A stretch of DNA of 64,000 nucleotides from Phragmitibacter flavus. Lineage in GTDB: Bacteria; Verrucomicrobiota; Verrucomicrobiia; Verrucomicrobiales; Verrucomicrobiaceae. The stretch lies in assembly GCF_005780165.1 (NCBI RefSeq), contig NZ_VAUV01000002.1, positions 363,708 to 427,707 of the forward strand, read 5' to 3'. The notes beneath the pieces were generated by a model that worked only from the letters and a program-made list of their open reading frames with translations, made no database searches and was not told where the DNA came from. The translations under genes and the position numbers were made by a program. Numbering within the stretch: the first letter of the stretch is position 1; every line of letters starts with the position of its first letter. Of this stretch, positions 55,388-63,938 are shown one piece after another.

Positions 55388-56260
55388 TTAGACCCGCGAT
55401 GGGTGCAGAGATTGAGCGTGAGCTTTGATTTGCTCAGCAAAACCAAGCAGTGGATCGACGGCCGGATATAGTGCCGACGATGGAACTCTGGGGAAGTCAG
55501 AATCCCAAAATGTTTGTGGATTGAAGCTGAATTTCGCGACTAAACGTTTTCCAAAGTCAACTTCGGCTACGCGATAATGATGTTTTTGATCAAAGTTTTC
55601 AATTTCAGGATATTCGCCTAGGAGATATCCTTCTTGGAGATGCGGACGAATGGCACTGGGGGGGCAGACCGATGCAAGGCGAACGGTCTGCAACCCTTCC
55701 TCAGCACACACAGTCACAGCCCCGCTGATATGAGGGACTGCCAAAACGAACAAATAGGCTTTGTCGGAGTCATCATTGGCGACAGCAAATGAGGTGGATA
55801 TTCGAAGCGAATGACTTACGTCTAACAAGGGAGTGCGGCAGATTTCGTAGTGTTGAATGATTGACCACCGAACAATTTGGTAACGGGTGACAAAAGTATT
55901 CCCTAGTCGATCAACCTCCATCCTGTAGTGCTTAACTAAGAAATCTTCAGCTGCTTTCAAGCGTTTTAGGCGGCGACTGACCCGTTCGTTGTGTTGACCA
56001 GGCTGTTCTTGAGCAGGGGTTCGAAAAATATTCGGACGTAGCATTGATCCTTTTTCGTCACGATAATCAGTTCCTTGACCCCGGAAAAGCAGAACATAAC
56101 TAGGATTGCGAAATTGCAGCTCGGCAATTTTTTGTGCCAACTCTTTATAGAAACCGACATCGTATGGTGGTTCCTTTCGGATTGTCGAATTGTCGACTTT
56201 TACAGCACGGGTCTCTCCTCCGATAAATGACCAGAGCGGCCTTTGACCAACTGTCATCAT
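55388..56260 (-). CDS. FRG domain-containing protein within RM operon
   Basis: This 290-residue protein carries the FRG domain, named after its FRG motif. YVLLFRGQGTDYRDEKGSML then RPNIFR lies at about residues 55-80, and a long helical part contains HYRMEVDRLGNTFVTRYQIV. SIIQHYEICRTPLLDVSHSL matches the conserved QHxGxPTxLLDxT-like block. FRG proteins are frequent in defence and toxin contexts and have unknown biochemistry. It lies between hsdR (five bases) and hsdM (two bases) as an integral operon member and its DNA is AT-richer than hsdM and hsdS, so it may be a later insertion. It may act as an effector if restriction fails. Confidence 0.85.
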   Translation of the reverse strand: MMTVGQRPLWSFIGGETRAVKVDNSTIRKEPPYDVGFYKELAQKIAELQFRNPSYVLLFRGQGTDYRDEKGSMLRPNIFRTPAQEQPGQHNERVSRRLKRLKAAEDFLVKHYRMEVDRLGNTFVTRYQIVRWSIIQHYEICRTPLLDVSHSLRISTSFAVANDDSDKAYLFVLAVPHISGAVTVCAEEGLQTVRLASVCPPSAIRPHLQEGYLLGEYPEIENFDQKHHYRVAEVDFGKRLVAKFSFNPQTFWDSDFPRVPSSALYPAVDPLLGFAEQIKAHAQSLHPSRV

Positions 56261-56265
56261 ATTGA

Positions 56266-58656
56266 TTATGCTGCACTCCGGTAAAGTTCCGTTTCCAGAT
56301 CATGAATGGCAGTAAGATAGGCAGGTTTGCCGCCGAACAGTTTCACGATTTCCATGGGGGTGCCATACGAGGTGAGAGGGTCCACTTTTAGGATGTCGAG
56401 GGACTCCACGCTTGCGAGACCGCTATCGGCATACTTCTGAAGCAGGGCATCGAGAACGGCTTTGGCTTTGTCTCCATATTTGCCGAAGACGTTGCGCTTT
56501 TTGACTTCATCGGCGCGCTCTCTGCGCGTGAGGGGTGGTTGGTCGAAAGCGATGTGGCAAACGAGGTCGAAGGCGTCATAATCGCGGCCCACTTGTTCTG
56601 CCAGTTCGTCGAGGAAGACACCTTGGCTGGCGAGTTCTTCGAGGATGACCTGCTTCTTCTCTGCATCGTTCCAGACGGTGAGGAAGTCGTTGAGTGATGC
56701 GTAGTTTTTCAGGACGGCTTTGCGGGTGTAATCGGTGAGGGATTCGGTGATGAGGCGTCCATTTTCGTCGAGGTATTGAACTCTTTCGACGGCGACGCTG
56801 ACAGGGACATCATGGACGAAGTAGCGGGTGCGAGCATTGGGGGTGCCGTCGGGGTGGTCATCGAGCCCGTCGGAATTTTGGGCATCGTAGGAGGTCGGAT
56901 CTTCGCGGATCACGGTTTCATCATCGAGAGAGGCATCCGATTCGTCGGGCGGCACTGGCGGATCATCTGGACCGGGTTCGTAGATTTGCACGGGATCGCC
57001 ATCAAAAGTGGGATCGGCAAACAGCGCGGTGGCGCGTCGAAAATCCATGATGGTGAAGAAGAACTTGTCGTAGTCTTCGTTGATGCGGGTGCCGCGCCCA
57101 ATGATCTGCTTGAACTCCGTCATGGAGGCGATGCGTCGATCCAAAACAATGAGGTGGCAGGTTTGGGCATCGACGCCGGTGCTCATGAGCCGTGAGGTGC
57201 AGGCGATGACGGGATAGGTGGACTCGGGGTCGATGAAGTGGTCGAGCTGCGCCTTACCTTCGTCATTATCGCCAGTGATGCGCATGACGTATTTCGCATT
57301 GGCGGAGGCGAGATCGGGATTGGCGTTGACCATGGCCTGACGCATGCGTTCGGCGTGGTCGATGTTTTCGCAGAAGATGATGGTCTTGGCGAAACGATCC
57401 GTAGCACGAAGGAAGTCGGAGACTTTGGTGGCGACCAGCGAGGTGCGTTGTTCGAGGATGAGGTTGCGGTCGAAATCGCGGTCGTTGTATTCGCGATCTT
57501 CGATGACCTGACCGTGTTTGTCGATCTGGCCATCTTCGGGTCGCCAGCCATCGAGATCTTTGTCTAGACCGATGCGCACGACTTTGTAGGGGGCGAGAAA
57601 GCCATCGGAGATGCCTTGGCGGAGGGAGTAGGTGTAGATGGGCTCGCCGAAGTATTCGATGTTGGAGACCTCCCGAGTCTCTTTTGGAGTGGCGGTGAGA
57701 CCGATCTGAGTGGCAGAAGAAAAATATTCGAGCACCTGCCGCCAGCGGGCGTCGTCTGCGGCGCTGCCGCGATGACACTCGTCGATGATGACGAGATCAA
57801 AGAAATCGGCGGAGAACTGTTTATAAATGTTCTGGTCTTCCTCGTTACCGGTGACTGCCTGGTAGAGGCATAGATAGATCTCGAAGGACTTGTCCACCGT
57901 GCGATTGGTGATCTTGGTCATGGCCTGACCGAAGGGCTTGAAGTCGTTCGTTTTGGTTTGGTCGGCGAGGATGTTGCGATCCACCAAAAACAGGATGCGC
58001 TTTTTGGCGCCGGATTTCCATAAGCGCCAGATAATTTGGAAGGCGGTGTAGGTCTTCCCAGTGCCGGTGGCCATGACGAGGAGAAGTCGGTTCTCTCCGC
58101 GAGCGATGGCCTCCACAGTGCGGTTGATGGCGATCAACTGGTAGTATCGCGGCGATTTCCGCGAGCCGTCGTCATAGTAGTCTTGAGTGGTAATTTGTTT
58201 TTGGGCGTCTGTCCAGCCTTCGGCTGCACCGTAGCGAGCCCAAAGTTCATCCGGTGAAGGAAACTGATCGAGCGGAATTTCCCGGGTGACGGTGCCCGTG
58301 GTAACCGTGCGGTCGTGTTCGAGAAAGGCGTCGCCGTTGGAGCTGTAGGCAAAGGGGACGTCCAGAATCTCGGCGTATTCCAAGGCTTGTTGCATGCCGG
58401 CACCGACCGAGTGGTTGTTGTCTTTGGCTTCGACGACGGCGAGGGGAAGGTTGGGTTTGTAGGAAAGGATGTAGTCAGCCTTTTTGGCTTTGCCACGGTT
58501 CACGGTTTTTCCACGGACGATGACGCGTCCTTTAGTGAAGTAGGCCTCCTCGCGGATTTGAGTCATCAGATCCCACTTATCGGCATTCGCTCCGATCAAT
58601 GCGGGCGTGATGAACTTGGTGCGAATATCCGTCTCGGTGAGGGCTTTCTTATTCAT
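56266..58656 (-). CDS. hsdR: Type I restriction endonuclease/translocase subunit
   Basis: A 796-residue protein. The N-terminal nuclease (HSDR_N) has ADYILSYKPNLPLAVVEAKD with D61, E76 and K78 as the PD-(D/E)XK site. The SF2 translocase follows: LLLVMATGTGKTYTAFQI with Walker A GTGKT at 198-202, VIIDECHRGSA with DECH at 292-295, IGLTATPKETREV, and motif VI around LKQIIGRGTRI preceded by MTEF. An acidic linker (DDPPVPPDESDASLDDETVI) separates it from a C-terminal helical domain. It is the first gene of the operon hsdR-FRG-hsdM-hsdS-nuclease. The length suits the shorter EcoEI-like R-subunit class; all key motifs appear intact. Confidence 0.95.
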   Translation of the reverse strand: MNKKALTETDIRTKFITPALIGANADKWDLMTQIREEAYFTKGRVIVRGKTVNRGKAKKADYILSYKPNLPLAVVEAKDNNHSVGAGMQQALEYAEILDVPFAYSSNGDAFLEHDRTVTTGTVTREIPLDQFPSPDELWARYGAAEGWTDAQKQITTQDYYDDGSRKSPRYYQLIAINRTVEAIARGENRLLLVMATGTGKTYTAFQIIWRLWKSGAKKRILFLVDRNILADQTKTNDFKPFGQAMTKITNRTVDKSFEIYLCLYQAVTGNEEDQNIYKQFSADFFDLVIIDECHRGSAADDARWRQVLEYFSSATQIGLTATPKETREVSNIEYFGEPIYTYSLRQGISDGFLAPYKVVRIGLDKDLDGWRPEDGQIDKHGQVIEDREYNDRDFDRNLILEQRTSLVATKVSDFLRATDRFAKTIIFCENIDHAERMRQAMVNANPDLASANAKYVMRITGDNDEGKAQLDHFIDPESTYPVIACTSRLMSTGVDAQTCHLIVLDRRIASMTEFKQIIGRGTRINEDYDKFFFTIMDFRRATALFADPTFDGDPVQIYEPGPDDPPVPPDESDASLDDETVIREDPTSYDAQNSDGLDDHPDGTPNARTRYFVHDVPVSVAVERVQYLDENGRLITESLTDYTRKAVLKNYASLNDFLTVWNDAEKKQVILEELASQGVFLDELAEQVGRDYDAFDLVCHIAFDQPPLTRRERADEVKKRNVFGKYGDKAKAVLDALLQKYADSGLASVESLDILKVDPLTSYGTPMEIVKLFGGKPAYLTAIHDLETELYRSAA

Positions 58657-58874
58657 GCTACAGAAGCTGGGTCGAGGCGCGGGTGGTCAGAGGAAGGTGT
58701 GTGTTTGCGATGATGTGTGTTAAGAAGCGCTTCTGAGAGGTTGAAGATGAGCAAGGATAAGGAATGGGAGAGGATGGGGTAAACCGTTGGTGATTATGCA
58801 GAGGGATGACAGGGGCGTGCAATGGTTTTATTGGATTTTAGAATGGGTGGGCATCGAGACGAGAATTTTTCTGC

Positions 58875-59252
58875 ATGTGGACAAAATTTCAGTGTAAGCG
58901 GTCAGTTTGCCGCTGCACGCGGTCAGTTTTTCACTGTAAGTGTCCGGTTTGGCGATGTAAGCGGTTGGTTTGTGAATGCACGCGGTCGGATTTTTGATGT
59001 AAGCGGCTGGTTTTTTACGGCACGCGACCGGAATTTGAATGTAAGCGGTCAGTTTTTGATTGTCAGCGAGTGATTTGCTGATGTCAGTGGTCGGATTGTC
59101 AGTGTAAGTGGGCGTTTTGCCAGTGCATTTGATCGTTTTGCTGCTGCATGTGACTATTTTGGCGATGTAAGTGCTCGGTTTGCGACTGTAAGTGGTCGGA
59201 TTTTTGATGTCAGCGATCAAATTGCCTATGTAATCGAACGAATTTTGGATGT
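58875..59252. repeat. Degenerate 21-bp tandem repeat array, 18 units
   Basis: Eighteen consecutive units of exactly 21 bases follow each other without spacers. Typical units are AAGCGGTCAGTTTGCCGCTG+C and AAGTGGTCGGATTTTTGATG+T. The consensus is roughly AAGCGGTCGGTTTTTGATGT. A further weak unit may precede 58875. Because 21 is divisible by three, frames stay open on both strands; the minus-strand frame 58828-59220 would encode a seven-residue repeat like KPTAYIA. Confidence 0.85.
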
Positions 59253-59296
59253 GGGTGAGGGGATATCGAAGTGGGGGGTTGGAGGTGGGCTGGTGA

Positions 59297-59965
59297 CCGA
59301 CGGAACGTCGGTAGTCCGATTTGGGAGACGCTGGGGTTGAGGGGGGGGATGACCGACGTCACGTCGGTGGTCCGATTGAAGGGGATTGCAGGCCGACGAC
59401 ACGTCGGCGCTCCATGGGTGGTATCCGACTGAAGGGACTGAAGGGGGAGGGTAAGCCGACGACACGTCGGCGCTCCATGGTGGGCGACTGGAGAGGATTG
59501 ATTGGCCGACGAAACGTCGGTGGTCCGATGGAGGGCCGATGGGTCATCGACTTGGAGTTCGTGGTGGTGTGAGCGGGTTTGTGGTGAAGGCGGGCGGTTT
59601 GGTTTTTGCACGAAGGCATTGAGATAGAAAGGAACGAAGATGCTGATGGATTGGGGACTTGATTGGGGCCGGGGAGTCGTTGGAAATGAATGGTTTCGGA
59701 CGCGACTTAGCGCATCCCTACCGTTGGTTTTTGGGACATTTGTTTTGACCGACGGAACGTCGGTGGTCCGATTGGCGTTGGTTGATGGGGGGTGACCGAT
59801 GGTGCATCGGTGGTCCGAGTTTTTGGGGAACAGGCTGAAAGCCTATTCGACGCACAGGCTGCAAGCCTATGTCACGGGGGGAAGAATGAAATTAGGCCGC
59901 ACGGGACGTCGGAGGTCCGATTGGCTTTGGTTGATGGGTCGGGTGTTTGACCGATGGGACATCGG
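59297..59965. repeat. Cluster of nine short palindromes (CCGACGNNACGTCGG type)
   Basis: Copies start at 59297, 59353, 59393, 59456, 59506, 59749, 59796, about 59896, and 59951. Most have the form CCGACGGAACGTCGG followed by TGGTCCGATT or CGCTCCATGG. The later copies have changed arms together (CCGATGGGACATCGG), which keeps the pairing: compensatory change suggests that the hairpin is what is conserved. Confidence 0.8.
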
Positions 59966-60030
59966 TGGTCCGATTTTTGGGGAACAGGCTGAAAGCCTAT
60001 TCGACGCACAGGCTGAAAGCCTATGTTACG
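59796..60030. repeat. 80-base direct duplication with ACAGGCTGAAAGCCTAT elements
   Basis: Bases 59796-59875 and 59951-60030 are near-identical, 155 bases apart. Each holds a CCGAT...ATCGG palindrome, then GGGGAACAGGCTGAAAGCCT, a spacer, and a second ACAGGCTGAAAGCCTATG. The AGGCT/AGCCT arms form small hairpins. The second copy runs into the stop codon of the gene at 60026-60961. Confidence 0.8.
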
Positions 60031-60961
60031 AGGGCCAGGTGGGTTGGCGGGTGGCTAGGGAGTCGTTTAGCCAGGTGAGGAGGGACTGGATGCCTTGGTG
60101 CTTTTTCTTCAGGGAAGAGAGGTGGGGCCAGTCGAGATGGGTGCGGTGGGTGCCGACGGAGATGCGCTGAGGCTTTAGGAGGGTTTGGAGGGATTCGAAT
60201 TCGGCGGCGCTCATGCGACGGATGCCGTCGGGGCCGGGGAGTTCGTCGAGAAGGGTGAGGTCGATGCCGAGGCTGGCGATGCCGACGCCGTATTGATGAC
60301 CAAGGGTGCGGAGGATGTCGACAAGGGCTTCGTCACTGACTTTCTCGGCAAGGAGGAGTTCGCCGTGGTTGGCCCAGCGGGTGGCGCTGAGGGTCTGGAA
60401 GAAATCGGCGTTGCAGGTTGCGAAGCTGGTGCTGAGTTTGAGCTGGGCACCGGTGAGGGCGAGCGCGGAGACGCCGAGGTGACGTTTGATGTTGAGGAGG
60501 GTTTCGTCGAGCCGGGGGATTTCGTCCTGGTCGGTTTCGAAGTCCCAGTCGGTGATGATCAGATCGGGGATTTCCCAGCTGCTGGTGTTTTGCTGATGAA
60601 GGGGAAAGGGATAGCGGGAGGCGTGGAGGGAGTGGCGCTCGACGATGGCGCGGAAGCGGGCGAAGCGGGTGGATTCTTGCGGATGGGCTTCGGGGGTGGG
60701 GAACAGGCCTTGGGTGGGCTCGGAACGGGTGTCGGGTTTGCTGATGCGGAAGTAGTATCCCTGGCCCTGGTCGACTTTGGCGATGGGGCTGGAGGTGTCG
60801 TAGGAAAGAATGGAAAAATGGTAACGGAGGGTGGCGTCGGAATATTCGTCGCCGAGCCGGAAGCGGACGAGTCGGATGAGTTCGGTGCCTTTGATGGCCT
60901 CCGCGGGATCGGAGGGCAGGATTTGCGGCAATATGTCGCGCAGTTGGTCGCGAAGGCTCAT
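60026..60961 (-). CDS. Winged-helix plus nuclease-like protein (COG2958-like)
   Basis: A 311-residue protein. Residues 1-75 look like an HTH domain (AIKGTELIRLVRFRLGDEYS then DATLRYHFSILS). The remainder resembles the COG2958 group: WEIPDLIITDWDFETDQDEI, then ALTGAQLKLSTSFATCNADF and FFQTLSATRWANHGELLLAE, then LRTLGHQYGVGIASLGID. In that group the second part is thought to be a PD-(D/E)XK-like fold; here the order P-D...Q-L-K is retained with Gln in place of the usual Glu, so activity is uncertain. Its stop codon lies inside the duplicated repeat, so its C-terminal end may have been reshaped by the repeat. Function is unknown. Confidence 0.72.
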   Translation of the reverse strand: MSLRDQLRDILPQILPSDPAEAIKGTELIRLVRFRLGDEYSDATLRYHFSILSYDTSSPIAKVDQGQGYYFRISKPDTRSEPTQGLFPTPEAHPQESTRFARFRAIVERHSLHASRYPFPLHQQNTSSWEIPDLIITDWDFETDQDEIPRLDETLLNIKRHLGVSALALTGAQLKLSTSFATCNADFFQTLSATRWANHGELLLAEKVSDEALVDILRTLGHQYGVGIASLGIDLTLLDELPGPDGIRRMSAAEFESLQTLLKPQRISVGTHRTHLDWPHLSSLKKKHQGIQSLLTWLNDSLATRQPTWPS

Positions 60962-61059
60962 GGTTGGGTTGGCATTGGCAGATGAGGGAGTTGCTGCAAA
61001 GGCATTGAAAGCAGAAAGCGGGGATTACACAACGGAAAGTGCGGAGAGAAAAATATTTT

Positions 61060-61773
61060 TTAGTTTTGGGAGGTGGTCTCGTGTCGGGTGAGGTTTTGGA
61101 GGTTGAGCTGGCGGGTGAGAAACCAGCTGACGCCGAACATGTCGCGGGTGGCGCGGAAGGCGCGGTTGAGGAAATGGTATTTGCTGACGCCGTGGATGCG
61201 GGGTCGGTGATTGACGGGGATTTCGGTGATGCGATAACCGGCGCGGCGGATGAAGGCGGGGATGAATCGGTGCATTCCGTTGAAGGGCATGAGGGCCTGA
61301 CGGGCTTCGCGGCGGAGGGCTTTGAGAGAGCAACCGGTGTCGCGCACACCGTCGCCGATAAAGCGACTGCGGACGGCGTTGGCGATGCGGCTTTGGAGAC
61401 GTTTGAAGGGCGTGTCTTTGCGTTTGGCGCGGTAGCCGCAGACGAGATCGTAGCCAGGGCCTTCCTTGAGTTTTTCGACGAGCTGGGGGATGTCGGCGGG
61501 GTCGTTTTGGAGGTCGCCGTCGAGCATGACGATGACTTCGCCTTGGGCAGCCATGATGCCGACATACATGGCGGCGCTTTGACCGGCATTTTTCTCAAAG
61601 CGGATGAGGCGGGTGCCGGGAGTGAGGGCGACGCGGGCGGAGGTTTGGTCGGTGCTGCCGTCGTCGACGAGGATGATTTCGTGGGAGTAATTCGTGAGGG
61701 CGGCGGCGAGTTGCTGCTGCATTTCGGGGACGTTGTCTTCTTCGTTGTAGAGAGGGACGATGACGGAGATCAT
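61060..61773 (-). CDS. Glycosyltransferase family 2 (dolichol-phosphate mannosyltransferase-like)
   Basis: A 237-residue cytoplasmic GT-A enzyme. It has the GT2 start MISVIVPLYNEEDNVPEM, nucleotide-sugar site EIILVDDGSTDQTSA, the DxD-type motif VIVMLDGDLQNDPADIPQLV, and the acceptor-side motif HRFIPAFIRRAGYRITEIPV. GVSKYHFLNRAFRATRDMFG is the typical polyprenyl-phosphate sugar transferase ending, but the C-terminal membrane helices found in ArnC/GtrB-type enzymes are absent. It probably transfers a sugar onto a polyprenyl phosphate. The next gene upstream on the same strand is a membrane glycosyltransferase-like protein that could use such a lipid-linked sugar. Confidence 0.92.
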   Translation of the reverse strand: MISVIVPLYNEEDNVPEMQQQLAAALTNYSHEIILVDDGSTDQTSARVALTPGTRLIRFEKNAGQSAAMYVGIMAAQGEVIVMLDGDLQNDPADIPQLVEKLKEGPGYDLVCGYRAKRKDTPFKRLQSRIANAVRSRFIGDGVRDTGCSLKALRREARQALMPFNGMHRFIPAFIRRAGYRITEIPVNHRPRIHGVSKYHFLNRAFRATRDMFGVSWFLTRQLNLQNLTRHETTSQN

Positions 61774-61845
61774 GAAAGGCTAAAGGCTAAAGGCTAAAGG
61801 ATAAGATCGAAAGGATAAGGGCTAAAGGCGAAAGGATAAAGGGGG
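61774..61845 (-). repeat. Heptamer polypyrimidine leader tract before GT2 gene
   Basis: The plus strand carries AAAGGCT three times in a row (period seven), then AAAGGATAAG, GGGCTAAAGGCGAAAGGATA variants. It fills the whole space between the membrane protein's stop (61847) and the GT2 start, so it forms the immediate leader of the GT2 gene. Confidence 0.65.
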
Positions 61846-61846
61846 G

Positions 61847-62896
61847 TCAGAGGCCGACGGTGGTGCGGATCGGGGGGCTGAGGAGGAGGAAGGTGGTGAG
61901 GGCGGCGGTGAACAGGACGAGGGTGCGGGCGACGAACATGAGGCGGGGGCGGACGGTGTCGGCGTGCAGGGTTTGATGGGCGAGGAGGATGATGGCGGGG
62001 GCGAGCCAGGTGCTGAAGGCGGCTTGGGGGAAGGGAGTTTTGTGCCAGATGATGGCGTCGAGGGCAATGAGGGTGAGGCTGAAGGCACCCAGGAAGCCGA
62101 CGGGGTTCTCCATGGGCTTGCGGGCGGTGGAGATCATGTAGGCCCAGGCGATGGCGGGGAGCAGCAGAGGGGAGTAGAGAAGGAGGATTTGGAAGAAAGA
62201 GCGGGTGAGGGTGTGATGGGGATCGGGAGGGAGGGATTGGAAGGCGGCCCAGTGGTGTTCGGAGTTCCAGGCGATGAAGAGGGTGAGGGCGAAGCCGAGA
62301 CAGCCGATGAGGATGGGGAGGATGGGCCAGCGAAGGAGGGATCGGCGGCCGCGACCGGTGAGGAGCAGGGTGGTGAGGGCGGCGAGGGTGAGGGTGGAGA
62401 GTCGCCAGTCGACCATGGCGGCGACGACGAGGGCGAGTCCGAGCAGCCACCAAGGTTGATGCCATGGGTGCTGACTATGGAGGGCCACACGCATGGAGGC
62501 GAGGACGACGATGCTGGTGAAGATGCCGAGGGTGGTGGGGGTGAGGGTGATGGCGGCGAGGTTGACGGCCGGGATGAGGTTGAAGAAGACGAGGGTCCAG
62601 GAGGCGGTGGTTTTGTCGAAGAGGCTGTGGGTGAGGTTCCACAGCAAAAGGCTGGCACCGAGGATGAGCAGGGGGGAGAAGAAGCGGATGCCGAAGGGGG
62701 CTTCGCCAAAGATGCTGGTGCTGATCTTGGCGAGCAGGGGGATGATGGGGCCGAGGGCGGTGTGCCAGAAGTCGAAGGCGTGGGCGCAGGCAAGGGCGTG
62801 GGTTTCGATGGCGGCGACGGGAATGACGTCAAGGGCGAGGAAGCGCGCCAGCGTGAGGAGCAGGAGGGCGGGCAGGAGGTAGGGCTGGCGGTTCAT
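61847..62896 (-). CDS. Membrane glycosyltransferase-like protein (GT39/ArnT-like, short)
   Basis: A 349-residue polytopic membrane protein with about nine hydrophobic spans. The N-terminal part resembles GT39-type enzymes using polyprenyl-phosphate sugars: a first-loop acidic segment (VIPVAAIETHALACAHAFDF), TALGPIIPLLAKISTSIFGE then APFGIRFFSPLLILGASLLL. The usual first-loop DExxY pattern is not clear, so activity is uncertain. The protein is shorter than the common 500 or more residues and lacks a large extracytoplasmic tail. It precedes the GT2 gene on the same strand, a pairing known for lipid-linked sugar synthesis and use. Confidence 0.7.
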   Translation of the reverse strand: MNRQPYLLPALLLLTLARFLALDVIPVAAIETHALACAHAFDFWHTALGPIIPLLAKISTSIFGEAPFGIRFFSPLLILGASLLLWNLTHSLFDKTTASWTLVFFNLIPAVNLAAITLTPTTLGIFTSIVVLASMRVALHSQHPWHQPWWLLGLALVVAAMVDWRLSTLTLAALTTLLLTGRGRRSLLRWPILPILIGCLGFALTLFIAWNSEHHWAAFQSLPPDPHHTLTRSFFQILLLYSPLLLPAIAWAYMISTARKPMENPVGFLGAFSLTLIALDAIIWHKTPFPQAAFSTWLAPAIILLAHQTLHADTVRPRLMFVARTLVLFTAALTTFLLLSPPIRTTVGL

Positions 62897-63007
62897 GGGC
62901 GTTTTTGCAGAAGTGGGGGGCAGGGGTTCTGCAAGATCAATTTCATTTGAGTAAATGGAGGATGCGTGCGGTCAAAGGTGGGCCTAGTTTACGATATTAT
63001 CTCTGCC

Positions 63008-63748
63008 ATGTTCTCTTCTATCTGTTTATCGGTTTCACTCAAGCAGCGGTTTGCTGCGGGGTTGGGTTTTGTGGTTTTGTTTTTGTTGGGAGGTGGGATG
63101 GCGGGTGCGCAGGAGCCGTTTCCTGATGGGAACAAGGTTTTGGAGATGGTGAGGATGAGTCAGGCGATGCAGGAATTGCCGAAGCTGACGGGCAGGTTGC
63201 GCAATGATGTGCCGGATGACGGGGTGAAACATCCTTTTGAACTGACGATGGCGGGTGGGAAAATTTTGTTTTCGTTCAAGAATCCGGTGGAGGTGATTGA
63301 GCTGGATCTGGCGGCGGGGGGGACGAAGCTGAACCGGTCGGTGGGTGGGAAGAATGCGGCGGTGGCGGAAGGGGCGTATGGGACGCCGGTGCGGGGGACG
63401 TCGGTGAATTATGAAGACTTGTCGATGCGGTTTTTGTATTGGCCGGGGGCGAAGGTGATGGGGTCGGCGACGGTGAGTTCGATGAATTGCTGGGTGGTGC
63501 GGGTGGTGAATCCGGATCGGCGCGGGCCGTATCACACGGTGGACGTGTGGGTTCACAAGGACAGCGGGGCGATCGCGAAGATGGAGGCGCATGACCGGTC
63601 GGCGAAAAAGGTGAAGTCGTTTTCGGTGAAGAAGGGGCAGCGGTATAAGAAGGCGTGGATTTTGAAGCAGATGCAGGTGGAGTCGCATGATCCAGCGTCG
63701 GGGAAGGTGAATGGAAGGACGTATATGGATATTGATGATCCGAAGTGA
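63008..63748 (+). CDS. Outer-membrane lipoprotein-sorting-type protein
   Basis: Started from the ATG at 63008 the protein has 246 residues with a signal peptide (FAAGLGFVVLFLLGGGMAGA then QEP). The mature part follows the LolA/outer-membrane lipoprotein-sorting-like fold common in this phylum: an N-terminal helix (LEMVRMSQAMQELPKLTGRL), strands HPFELTMAGGKILFSFKN, then MRFLYWPGAKVMGSATVSSM, CWVVRVVNP, and YHTVDVWVHKDSGAIAKMEA. The last segment (AWILKQMQVES) closes the sheet. It is predicted periplasmic. The exact ligand is unknown. It diverges from the membrane glycosyltransferase-like gene. Confidence 0.82.
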   Translation: MFSSICLSVSLKQRFAAGLGFVVLFLLGGGMAGAQEPFPDGNKVLEMVRMSQAMQELPKLTGRLRNDVPDDGVKHPFELTMAGGKILFSFKNPVEVIELDLAAGGTKLNRSVGGKNAAVAEGAYGTPVRGTSVNYEDLSMRFLYWPGAKVMGSATVSSMNCWVVRVVNPDRRGPYHTVDVWVHKDSGAIAKMEAHDRSAKKVKSFSVKKGQRYKKAWILKQMQVESHDPASGKVNGRTYMDIDDPK

Positions 63749-63811
63749 CCGCCTGCGGGGGGGTTGATGGAAGTGATTGAGGCGTGGGATTGGGTTTTGC
63801 GGAAGGTTGGG

Positions 63812-63935
63812 AGCGTGGAGATTGGGGCGCCCCTTCAGGGCTCGGGGAGATTGTTGGGGAGACCTGGGGCGGTGCCCTCGTTGTTACACACAACTTAAAT
63901 AATTGGGCTGCCCGGGATTTTGCCGGTATAAGCTG
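63812..63935. repeat. REP-like element upstream of the last gene start
   Basis: GGGGCGCCCCTTCAGGGCTC gives a strong short palindrome (GGGGCGCCCC), followed by ACCTGGGGCGGTGCCCTCG and TTGGGCTGCCCGGGATTT. It shares the CCTGGGGCG(C/G)TGCCC core with the element at 40704-40785, so both are probably members of one dispersed family. Confidence 0.55.
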
Positions 63936-63938
63936 GAG

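Larger units (their letters stand above)
58657..60025. other. Gene-poor, repeat-rich zone beside the RM operon
   Basis: About 1.37 kb without a convincing protein gene. It contains the 21-bp tandem array (58875-59252), nine CCGACG...CGTCGG-type palindromes (59297-59965), and an 80-base direct duplication (59796-59875 and 59951-60030). Open frames here follow from the repeat period being a multiple of three and have no recognised domains. Such zones often mark chromosomal sites of repeated insertion. Confidence 0.7.

Noticed and set aside
58828..59220. 130-codon minus-strand frame with heptapeptide repeats
   Set aside because: Open only because the 21-bp array keeps every frame open; no ribosome site or signal. 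Kept as a finding on the array, not as a gene.
58875..59252. CRISPR array
   Set aside because: Units are contiguous and degenerate with no unique spacers, and no cas gene is present in the window.
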